A program made the translations under genes and the position numbers. The notes below the pieces were generated by a model. The model was not told where the DNA came from, ran no database searches, and saw nothing but the letters and a program-made list of their open reading frames with translations. Of a stretch of 64,000 nucleotides of DNA, positions 34,601 through 41,331 are shown piece by piece. The first letter of the stretch is position 1, and every line of letters begins with the position of its first letter. The stretch spans positions 1-64,000 of the forward strand of contig CAZFIA010000006.1 of NCBI GenBank assembly GCA_964519335.1. The letters are read 5' to 3'. The DNA comes from JALZVT01 sp964519335 (GTDB lineage: Bacteria; Pseudomonadota; Gammaproteobacteria; Pseudomonadales; Azotimanducaceae).

Positions 34601-35788
34601 CCTGCGAACGTGGCGCTCGGTGGTGTTGCTTCCCAGAGTTCTACTCTGAACACGCCTATCGATCTGTCGGCGTCACAAGCGAATGATGGCAATCGCGGTG
34701 GCGATTTCGCCACAGGTTCTCTCAGTCACTCCGATTTGGACAATCAGCCCTGGTGGCAGGTTGACCTCGGAGCAAGGTTTACCATTAGCCGGGTAGATGT
34801 GTTTAATCGTGAAGACTGCTGTGCGAGTTCCCTACAAGACTTCTACGTACTTGTTTCTGAGCTGCCCTTTGGCAACCAGAGCCTTGCTGCTTTGCTTTCG
34901 GATCCTAACGTCACAGCCGTTCAAGTCAGTGGTATCGGCGGTCGACCTTCTGAAATAGCCATTAACGCAACCGGTAGACACGTTCGAGTACAGCTCCCTA
35001 GCGTTGACTATCTGCAGCTGGCAGAAGTTGAAGTGTTGGGTGTATCTGCTAACGGCAGCAGCGCAAACTTTGCGCCCACCCTTAATTCTGTTGCGGATCA
35101 AACCTCTAACCTGGGTGCGGGTGTTGGATTTAACCTCAGTGCCAGCGACCCTGAGGGTGATAGCTTGACCTTTAGCGCGACTAATCTCCCGCCGGGTCTT
35201 TCGATTCAAGCGAGTACTGGGGTGATCAGCGGTACGCTCAGCGCTAGCGGTGTATACAACGTAGTGCTTGCTGTATCCGATGGCAACAGTACCACGCAGG
35301 TGGCGCTGGTCTGGACCGTTGTCGATCCAACGGCTGCCTCGAATCTGGCGCCGGCTGGGACGGCAAGTCAGTCCTCGACGCTCGATCTTGGAATCGATTT
35401 CAGCGCGGACAACGCAATCGACGGCGTGCGGGGTGGTGTTTTCCCAACACACGCGATTGCACATTCCGATATTCAGTCCGAGCCCTGGTTTCAGATTGAT
35501 CTGGGCCAGAGATATGATCTGTCGCAAATTGTGATCTTCAATCGCGAAGATTGCTGCGCAGTGGCGCTGAGAGATTTCCACGTGTTTGTTAGCGACGTTC
35601 CTTTTGCGTCTGGCAGCGTGGCAGGTTCGCTTGCTCAAAGTGGAGTGAGTAGCAACTTTAACTCAGGTTCCGCGGGTCGCGAGACGTCAATAAGCCTCAA
35701 TCGAACGGGGCGCTATGTGCGTATTCAGCTAACGGGCGCAGAATTCCTGCAGCTCGCTGAAGTTGAAGTTTACGGTGGACCGCTCTAG
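31682..35788 (+). CDS. Large secreted copper-amine-oxidase-like protein with Ig-like and discoidin repeats
   Basis: 1368 residues, signal peptide (about 1-25). Residues about 30-390 are a catalytic domain with Asp95 (HDVSDFGLGG), Tyr161 (HVGAYNYVPEW, where the Asn before the cofactor Tyr is Ala160), copper ligands His209 and His211 (SHLHNYYWRLD) and His359 (HHTPRDED), so the active site seems kept. Then: Ig-like He_PIG unit (about 392-476), a carbohydrate-binding-like beta-domain (482-626, GEIHGIGFDAD), and alternating He_PIG units (636-722, 883-972, 1128-1216) and three F5/8-type-C/fucolectin-like domains (730-880, 975-1120, 1220-1368), each with NRxDCC. Probably an adhesive oxidase acting on polymers or surfaces. 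It is the last gene of the three-gene operon. Confidence 0.88.
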   Translation: MSLRKPLNRALLACASLMFAGEAAALECSTQFQIQQSFANGAVWEMCFEEQQREGIVLRDINYTSPAGVKRRVLYQANLAQIHVPYDDDGARFHDVSDFGLGGARLNDLTPADCPTGTLVQNAGKDVMCSTVHDAAALSTPNEVRYGELLALFSVSHVGAYNYVPEWRFFDDGTIEPAMGATGRLQRYTVSEEYGWPVRTGTSPVGVSHLHNYYWRLDFDLDGGDDDRFEELEFVNGPGGTRELRSTQFSTEAARSINASTQRFWRVADAGTQSGSGRAISYDIVPLETGHSDVGPTFEPWTFNDIYATNYRACERFSSHNPADAAGGCVSNGDVSGFVNGESIANNDLVVWFGLTFHHTPRDEDEAFMNTHWNRFRLSQRDWLDVGSSNSNPVVSPLSDRLNNVGDAVNFSASATDVDGDALTFTAQGLPPGLNISANGNISGTLASSGTFTVSVTATDALAASDTESFIWNVQSSSSGGGSVNFASTQTEAYGGQDIAGNVQVQDAGGTLLLQDNTWRRTSTAFDITPTTVLAFEFASSSQGEIHGIGFDADNTLTRNQIFQLWGTQLWGLQDFATYSPSGFVSYEIPVGTFYTGTGMRMIFVNDFDTGSGNNSQFRNVRVFESTGNNSGNSNVAPVVTTPGNQSSVSGTSVSLQLSGSDADGDALSWSASGLPQGLAIGAANGRITGTLSVAGTNNVVATATDPSGATGSSSFVWTVTNPQSGGVPTNVARQGTATQVSTLAVGFDLGASQAIDGGTNGNIQAFTLAHTDLATEAWWQIDLGASYDLSRIELYNRTDCCSSSLQNFHILVSDTPFVSTSLAATQAQPGVLDLAQAAIAPTQSTIALSRRGRFVRIQLEATDYLQLAEVEIYGVLASGSNTNFAPTVQNPGAQATLLGASVNLPVIASDLENNPLSYGATGLPPGLDINAQTGVIGGTPSQAGSFTVALEVSDGGSNTNLTFDWLVTSSALPANVALGGVASQSSTLNTPIDLSASQANDGNRGGDFATGSLSHSDLDNQPWWQVDLGARFTISRVDVFNREDCCASSLQDFYVLVSELPFGNQSLAALLSDPNVTAVQVSGIGGRPSEIAINATGRHVRVQLPSVDYLQLAEVEVLGVSANGSSANFAPTLNSVADQTSNLGAGVGFNLSASDPEGDSLTFSATNLPPGLSIQASTGVISGTLSASGVYNVVLAVSDGNSTTQVALVWTVVDPTAASNLAPAGTASQSSTLDLGIDFSADNAIDGVRGGVFPTHAIAHSDIQSEPWFQIDLGQRYDLSQIVIFNREDCCAVALRDFHVFVSDVPFASGSVAGSLAQSGVSSNFNSGSAGRETSISLNRTGRYVRIQLTGAEFLQLAEVEVYGGPL

Positions 35789-35820
35789 GCGCTAGCGCCT
35801 TACCGCTCTAGGCGCTAGCG
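35779..35820. repeat. Direct repeat with 12-base palindrome at a convergent gene junction
   Basis: Two identical 19-base copies of ACCGCTCTAGGCGCTAGCG at 35779-35797 and 35802-35820. Each contains the TAG that ends the oxidase gene (35786-35788) or, on the opposite strand, the TAG that ends the DUF1330-like gene (35815-35817). GGCGCTAGCGCC (35788-35799) is a perfect palindrome, so each strand can form a hairpin. It may serve as a bidirectional terminator made by local duplication, though no T-run follows. Confidence 0.6.
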
Positions 35821-36447
35821 GCGCCTTAAGCCGATCAGTGTTGCGCTCAGGGCGATGAGCCCGAGCAGCAGGCGCGGGTCGCCGCTGTTGACCCATGGGT
35901 CAAGAGGAACTGCGATGGTTTTGTTTAACGCAGCGAACTTTGCATCGTGCGGGCCCTGAAAATCTTCATTCATGGCGATCTCAACCAGGTCGCGGCGGCT
36001 GCGATAGCGCATCATCGCGCCTTGAGACCAATTTCGGGCGCCGTCTATCCCCCAGACTTCCAATGCAGCGGCGGCACTGGTGCCCAGGTTAACCGGGTGA
36101 CAACCGCGGCGGATTAGCGCGGGCCACATGTGCTCCATGTAGGTGTCGAGCGCAGCTTCGGCTTCTGCGTGTGGATTTTCTACTGAAGAAGATTTGTTGA
36201 GCTCAAGCAGATTGAGCATCACAAAGTCATCTCCCGTATCGTTGGTTAGGAAGCCGCGCATTCTTTCGCGGCGTTCCGGATCCGTGCCGCGGGACTCAAG
36301 CGTTGCCAGGTAGCGCTCGATTTCTTCCGCACTAAGCGGTCCCTCGGTGTTGGTGTACCACCAGGCAAAGATCAGCCACAAAACGACGGGCAACGTGGTG
36401 CGCAACGCGCGCCTGAGCGGCGTTACTTTTTTGCGGCGTTTGGCCAT
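35815..36447 (-). CDS. Membrane-anchored DUF1330-like protein
   Basis: 210 residues with one span near the N-terminus (LPVVLWLIFAWWY) and one at the C-terminus (LLLGLIALSATLIGL). The middle contains DDFVMLNLLELNKSSS, YMEHMWPALIRRGCHPV and GAMMRYRSRRDLVEIA, resembling dimeric alpha-beta-barrel proteins of the DUF1330 type. No enzymatic residues can be assigned. Its ATG overlaps the stop of the upstream SDR gene (TAATG), so they are co-translated. Confidence 0.65.
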   Translation of the reverse strand: MAKRRKKVTPLRRALRTTLPVVLWLIFAWWYTNTEGPLSAEEIERYLATLESRGTDPERRERMRGFLTNDTGDDFVMLNLLELNKSSSVENPHAEAEAALDTYMEHMWPALIRRGCHPVNLGTSAAAALEVWGIDGARNWSQGAMMRYRSRRDLVEIAMNEDFQGPHDAKFAALNKTIAVPLDPWVNSGDPRLLLGLIALSATLIGLRRR

Positions 36448-37211
36448 TAACGTGGCGCGAAGCGCTGTCCACCATCAACACGAATCGTTGAGCCGTTCAT
36501 CATGGGTGATTCGAAGATTGCGATCGCCATGGTGGCGAATTCGTGCGGCTGACCCATGCGTTTCGGGAAGGCGGCGTCTTTCGTAAGCTGCAGCGCGCCC
36601 TCGTCAGGAATACCGGCGGTTAAACCGGTATCGAACAAACTGGGTGCGATGGTCATTGTGCGAATTCCCAGAGGTCCCAGGTCTCGAGCCATAGTTAGGG
36701 TCATTGCCGCTATCCCGCCCTTGGCGGCGGTGTAGGCCACTTGACCGATTTGGCCCTCAAATGCCGCAATACTTGCCGTGTTAATCATGACACCACGTTC
36801 GCCGACGTCGTTAGGCTCGTTCTTGGCCATGTGCTCCGCGCCGATGCGGTTAACGTTGAAGCTGCCGATTAGATTGAGATCAATGATGCGTCGAAAATCG
36901 TCGAGCGAGTGTTTCTTGCCGTCGCGGGCCAATGTACGTTGCGCCACACCGCCTCCAGCGGTATTTACCAGATAGTGCAGACCACCTAAATCTTCTACGG
37001 CCTTGCCAATAACCCCTTCAATGCCGTCGAAATCCATCACGTTACACACATGAAATGAGCCACCCAGTTCTTTGGCAACCTCCGCGCCGTTTGACTGCTC
37101 CATGTCGAGAATCGCAACCTGGCCGCCTTTCTCTGCGAATTTGATCGCTGTGGCGCGGCACATGCCTGATGCGCCGCCAACAAAGATTGCTTTACTGCCA
37201 GAAATTTCCAT
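36447..37211 (-). CDS. Short-chain dehydrogenase/reductase (HSD10-like)
   Basis: NAD(P)-dependent SDR of 254 residues from the ATG at 37211, preferred over a longer frame because the Rossmann strand (SKAIFVGGASGMCRATAIKF) starts right after it. The glycine motif GGASGMC deviates from the usual TGxxxGIG. VNTAGGG (NAG-like), NTASIAAFEGQIGQVAYTAAKGG (Ser, Tyr, Lys triad) and a C-terminal GSTIRVDGGQRFA are present. Resembles 3-hydroxyacyl-CoA dehydrogenase type 2. It is the upstream gene of a two-gene unit and is divergent from the CmcJ-like gene. Confidence 0.87.
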   Translation of the reverse strand: MEISGSKAIFVGGASGMCRATAIKFAEKGGQVAILDMEQSNGAEVAKELGGSFHVCNVMDFDGIEGVIGKAVEDLGGLHYLVNTAGGGVAQRTLARDGKKHSLDDFRRIIDLNLIGSFNVNRIGAEHMAKNEPNDVGERGVMINTASIAAFEGQIGQVAYTAAKGGIAAMTLTMARDLGPLGIRTMTIAPSLFDTGLTAGIPDEGALQLTKDAAFPKRMGQPHEFATMAIAIFESPMMNGSTIRVDGGQRFAPR

Positions 37212-37351
37212 AGTGATCTCCCCTAAAATGTTCTTATTCGTATAGCTTAACCAGTTGCGCGGTTGCCCGCCATCCGCGCGCGCCATATATTGGGGCTTGT
37301 GTTTGTACTCCACCAAGTTAACGCCAGCCAGAATGGCGCGGAGAGTAGCTT

Positions 37352-38347
37352 ATGTCGTCAAGTCAAACCCCTGTTACCAGTACAAAGTCTGGTGTTTTTA
37401 ACTACATGGACTCCGGGGCAGAATCGTCGCTTTTTCGAAATGGGCGCGTTTACACAAAGCGCGATCTCGATGGCAGTGATGGCGGCAGCTTTGGCGTAGA
37501 CACCGGCGCGCACACTGTTGCTATTCAGGATGCGCGAACCCTCAAAGGCTCGGCTCGAAAATCATGTGCTATTAATGGCTTTGAGATGCTTGATGCACCC
37601 CTCGAATCTGTGGGCGTTGATTTCTTTGATCATCAACAGGTGGTTAGCACCTACTACCGAGAGTGCGAGGCGTTGGTTGCCGCCTCGACCGGCGGGCGGG
37701 CCTTTGCCTTCGACCACAATATTCGATCGGCCCAGGGCAAAGAATCCAAGCAGCGTATTACAGGGGGACAGCAAGTTCAGGGTCCGGCCAAAATGGTGCA
37801 TGGCGACTACACGCTGGTGAGTGCTCCGCAGCGACTGCGGGATCTGTCTAACCCTCCCAATGCTAACGACACGCTGCGATCGGTGTTGCCGGAGGGGCAG
37901 GCGCTTTTATCTGCAGAGGATGTTGCGCAGGCGCTGAGCGCGGATGAGGACGCAAGGTTTGCGATTATCAATGTCTGGCGCAATATCGTCGATGAACCGG
38001 TTCAGACTGACCCGCTCGCCATGTGCGATGCGCAGAGCGTTGAGCCCGAAGATTTGGTGACCTTTGAGATTCACTATCATGATCGCATCGGCGAGAACTA
38101 TTTTGCCAAACATCAGGACCGACATCAGTTTTACTTTTATCCGGAACTCAGGCGTGACGAGCCGCTGCTTCTGAAGCAGTGGGATTCCTTTGGGGCGCTT
38201 GCTCGCTCCAATGGCCAGGCAGGTGATTCAACCCAGCCAACAGAGCCGTCAACATTCTCGTTCCACAGTGCCTTTGATGATCCGGCGAGCCCGGATGATG
38301 CGGCGGATAGATGGAGTATGGAGGTGCGCTGTATTGTCCTCTACTAA
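37352..38347 (+). CDS. CmcJ/NvfI-family (AsaB-like) oxidoreductase
   Basis: 331 residues. Recognised by GVFNYMDSGAESSLFRNGRV, VDFFDHQQVVSTYYRECEAL, MVHGDYTLVSAPQRLRDL, FAIINVWRNI and NYFAKHQDRHQFYFYPEL, the signature of the CmcJ/NvfI (GA4 desaturase/AsaB-like) family. Fungal members are 2OG-dependent oxygenases of natural-product pathways and bacterial ones often occur in similar clusters. The HGD and QDRHQFY His residues are candidate metal ligands. The 3' end overlaps the next SDR gene by 14 bases. Confidence 0.8.
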   Translation: MSSSQTPVTSTKSGVFNYMDSGAESSLFRNGRVYTKRDLDGSDGGSFGVDTGAHTVAIQDARTLKGSARKSCAINGFEMLDAPLESVGVDFFDHQQVVSTYYRECEALVAASTGGRAFAFDHNIRSAQGKESKQRITGGQQVQGPAKMVHGDYTLVSAPQRLRDLSNPPNANDTLRSVLPEGQALLSAEDVAQALSADEDARFAIINVWRNIVDEPVQTDPLAMCDAQSVEPEDLVTFEIHYHDRIGENYFAKHQDRHQFYFYPELRRDEPLLLKQWDSFGALARSNGQAGDSTQPTEPSTFSFHSAFDDPASPDDAADRWSMEVRCIVLY

Positions 38348-39038
38348 GAACGCGGTTATCACGGGTGCGAGCCGGGGTATTGGGCGAGCGATTGCGCTAA
38401 GACTTGCAGATCTTGGCTATAACGTATTTTTACTGGCGCGCGATGAATCTGTGCTTGCTGGAGTTGTGGCGGCTGCCGAAGACAAAGGTGTAAAGGCCGC
38501 AAGCCTTGCCGGTGAGCTTACGGATGAAACCTATCTCGATGCGGCACTTGATGTGGCTCGCAGTTCTCTAGGCTCTATCGACGTGCTGGTAAACAACGCC
38601 GGTTCCGCGGTTGCACAACCGGCTCAAGAGGCCGACGTTGATAGGTGGCGAGGCCTTATGGATTTGAATTTTCACGCTGTTGTCTCGCTATCGCAGCGTG
38701 TACTGCCCCCTATGATTGAGTCCAGAAGCGGTGCTGTCATTAACATCTCTTCGATCATGGGTAGAACTACCGCAGCGGGCAGCGGGGCGTACTGCGCATC
38801 AAAACACGCTCTAAATGCATTCACTGAGTGCATGTACGAAGACGTGCGTGATTATGGCATCAAAGTGTCGAGCATCATGCCTGGCTTTGTAGATACTGAT
38901 CTAACGGGGAGCATGGGTATGAATTCAGAGCATATGATTGCGCCCAGTGACGTTGCTGACAGCGTGCAATATGTTCTGTCTGCCTCCGCCAGCGCCTGTC
39001 CAACAGAAATAGTATTGCGGCCGCAATTGCGTCCCTGA
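38334..39038 (+). CDS. Short-chain dehydrogenase/reductase
   Basis: SDR of 234 residues. The start is the TTG at 38334, chosen because a strong ribosome-binding site (GGAGGT, 38320-38325) sits 8 bases ahead and the Rossmann motif TGASRGIGRAIAL begins soon after; an ATG far upstream lies inside the preceding gene. NNAGSA, the Ser/Tyr/Lys triad (NISSIMGRTTAAGSGAYCASK) and PGFVDTDLTG are intact. It overlaps the CmcJ-like gene and is followed 41 bases later by an LLM flavoenzyme, so the three probably form one pathway operon. Confidence 0.88.
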   Translation: MSSTKNAVITGASRGIGRAIALRLADLGYNVFLLARDESVLAGVVAAAEDKGVKAASLAGELTDETYLDAALDVARSSLGSIDVLVNNAGSAVAQPAQEADVDRWRGLMDLNFHAVVSLSQRVLPPMIESRSGAVINISSIMGRTTAAGSGAYCASKHALNAFTECMYEDVRDYGIKVSSIMPGFVDTDLTGSMGMNSEHMIAPSDVADSVQYVLSASASACPTEIVLRPQLRP

Positions 39039-39079
39039 ACACTAACGAAGCTTATGAACACCAAGCGAGAGATGAAATT

Positions 39080-39835
39080 ATGCGACTAGGTGCACTGCTT
39101 GGGCCGACATTGGGTACTTCTCCAAACGAAATCGCTGATCAGGCCAAGATGCTGGTAGATGAAGGGTTCGAAAGTCTTTGGGCGGTGCAGGTGGTTGGGC
39201 GCGGATTTATGGCGCCTGATCCATTGATCGCGCTAACTGTTGCCGCCACAGTTACCAACGATGTCGAATTGGGTACGGCTATCTTGCAGTTGCCGCTGTA
39301 TCACCCGACCGACCTCGCACATCGCGTTCTTTCCCTGCAACAAATTTGCGGCGATCGATTGACTCTGGGATTGGGTGCTGGCTCTACTGTGCAAGACTTC
39401 GATGCCTTTGAACGCGATTTCGAATCTCGATTTCGAACCTTCAATGAGTCGTTTGTAGAGCTGTCCGTTGCTCTTGAGACAGGCGCTAACGCCACAGCAG
39501 AACTGTCGCCCTGGCCGTCGGTGTTAGGCGGCCCGCGACTCATGTACGGCACCTGGGGTAGGGGTGTGGAACGCGCAGCCAAAGAATTTTCTGGCTGGAT
39601 CGCATCGGCTCACTATCGGACGCCTGACGAATTGGAGTCGGCTATACAGCGCTACCGGGCGGCCGGCGGGCAAAGGGCGGTGGTATCCACAATTCAGTTA
39701 CCTGCGAATCGTAGCCTGGGTGAAGTCGAAGAGCTGTTGCAGCGCTTCGAAACCATTGGTTTTGATGATGCTGTGGTGATGTTTCTGCCCGGCGGGGTAT
39801 CTCCTCAGGAAGTTCGCAAACTCGTAAGCGTCTAA
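39080..39835 (+). CDS. LLM-class flavin/F420-dependent oxidoreductase
   Basis: 251 residues, shorter than most luciferase-like enzymes. Barrel motifs: IADQAKMLVDEGFESLWAVQ, VELGTAILQLPLYHPTDLA, GDRLTLGLGAGSTVQDFDAF and the C-terminal VEELLQRFETIGFDDAVVMF. The mid-barrel insertion region is reduced. Expected to reduce or oxidise an organic substrate with FMN or F420. It is the last gene of the CmcJ-SDR-LLM unit; its stop overlaps the convergent symporter by 4 bases. Confidence 0.8.
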   Translation: MRLGALLGPTLGTSPNEIADQAKMLVDEGFESLWAVQVVGRGFMAPDPLIALTVAATVTNDVELGTAILQLPLYHPTDLAHRVLSLQQICGDRLTLGLGAGSTVQDFDAFERDFESRFRTFNESFVELSVALETGANATAELSPWPSVLGGPRLMYGTWGRGVERAAKEFSGWIASAHYRTPDELESAIQRYRAAGGQRAVVSTIQLPANRSLGEVEELLQRFETIGFDDAVVMFLPGGVSPQEVRKLVSV

Positions 39836-41307
39836 GTACTAACTAGTCCTTGGAGTTCCGGGGACTTGCGATCTATAAGCCACACGGTGATAACCATCGA
39901 TGTGCCTGACACTGGGCACCAGTACAAGAACGCGATGCCATAAGCTTGCAATGCGTACACGCAGAGACAGGCGACTAATACGCCGGCAAGGAAACTCTTG
40001 ATACTGCCGATGCCAAATCGGGCAAGCACGATGGTTGCGAATACTATGCCGGTAACATAGCTGGGCAGTTTAAAGGTGAGATCAAGTAGACCCTGATCGG
40101 CAAATCGAGCAAAGAACAAAGTTACGCCGAAGAACACAACACCCCAGAACACCACAATGGCTCTTGAGGCGCGCAAGTAGTGCGCTTCGCTTTGCCCGGT
40201 GCGAATGAATCTTTCGTAGATGTGCCTCACGGTTAAGTCAGCGCTCTCGGCGAGCGTTGAATCGAGGGTAGAAATTGCCGCGGCAAATATTGCGGCGAAG
40301 AACAAGCCAGATATGCCCACAGGTATTTCGGTTGCAATAAAGTAGGGAAAGATACGATCGGGCGAGCTTGGCAATACGGTGGCGATTTCTTCTGGCAGCC
40401 CAGCTTCTGCATAAAACGCGTAGAGCCCGAGCCCGACGGCGAGAATCACCAGATGCATGGCATAAAATGCGGCAGACCAGCCGTAGGCCCTGTGCGCATC
40501 GCCCAGACTCCGGCAGGCGCGTACGCGTTGCCAGGTTCCTTGTGTGCAGGCCTGTGCCAGGGTGAGTGCAAAACCGCCGAACACTCCCGACCAGATAGTG
40601 TAGCGAATGGTTGCATCTGTTCGGGTATCGAAGAGCACGAGTTTAGCCTCATTGTCGAGTGCGATCAGCACCTGAGTTATTGGGCTTTCGAGTTGCAGCA
40701 AGATAAAGACCGCCGCGAATACCGCCCCCGCGCTGAACAGCACAAACAATAAGAAGTCTGTCCAGATAACGGTCTTAATGCCTGACAGAGCACTCCACAG
40801 CACACCAATCGCAACCACAATCGCCGCGCACCCCGGAATACCCCAGGCTGTGATGACATCGAGCACAATGCTTGCGGTTAGCAGCTTCACGCCACTTGTG
40901 ATTACGTTGAGGACTAGGCCAAGTGCCATGGACAGCTCGCCTGTGGGTCTGTCCATACGCGCGGCGATGTACTCATAGCTCGTTTGTATCCCCCGACTTA
41001 AGTAGAAAGGTCGAGCCACCAGCCAGGCGACCAGAATCTTACCAAACGCAAGTCCCAGGATGAGCTGGAAGTAAGTGAGATTGCCTCCGTCTTTAAAAAC
41101 GTTGGCCGGCACCGAAACGAAAGTGACGGAGCTAACAAGTGTGGCAACAATGCTAGCCGAGACCGCCCACCAGGGCAGACTACCACCCGCCTGAAAGAAA
41201 CTATGACGGTCGCTGATGTGCCCGGACAGTTTGTGCCCGGCCCAGGTAACGAGCGCCATCAGGATTACAATAACGGCGGTGTCTATCCAGGAAAGTCCGG
41301 TGCCCAA
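39832..41307 (-). CDS. Sodium:solute symporter (SSS family)
   Basis: Integral membrane carrier of 491 residues with about 13 hydrophobic spans, TTG start. SSS landmarks are RHSFFQAGGSLPWWAVSAS, TLVSSVTFVSVPANV, LGLAFGKILVAW and IFAAAISTLDSTLAESADL (the Na2-site Ser-rich helix). The transported solute is unknown. It lies 24 bases downstream of an eight-haem cytochrome gene on the same strand, suggesting co-expression. Confidence 0.88.
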   Translation of the reverse strand: MGTGLSWIDTAVIVILMALVTWAGHKLSGHISDRHSFFQAGGSLPWWAVSASIVATLVSSVTFVSVPANVFKDGGNLTYFQLILGLAFGKILVAWLVARPFYLSRGIQTSYEYIAARMDRPTGELSMALGLVLNVITSGVKLLTASIVLDVITAWGIPGCAAIVVAIGVLWSALSGIKTVIWTDFLLFVLFSAGAVFAAVFILLQLESPITQVLIALDNEAKLVLFDTRTDATIRYTIWSGVFGGFALTLAQACTQGTWQRVRACRSLGDAHRAYGWSAAFYAMHLVILAVGLGLYAFYAEAGLPEEIATVLPSSPDRIFPYFIATEIPVGISGLFFAAIFAAAISTLDSTLAESADLTVRHIYERFIRTGQSEAHYLRASRAIVVFWGVVFFGVTLFFARFADQGLLDLTFKLPSYVTGIVFATIVLARFGIGSIKSFLAGVLVACLCVYALQAYGIAFLYWCPVSGTSMVITVWLIDRKSPELQGLVST

Positions 41308-41331
41308 GTATGTATGCCTGTAACTTATTTA

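Noticed and set aside
34832..35638. Long minus-strand frame inside the large secreted oxidase gene
   Set aside because: Antisense to well-recognised discoidin repeats; no family motifs and no ribosome-binding site.
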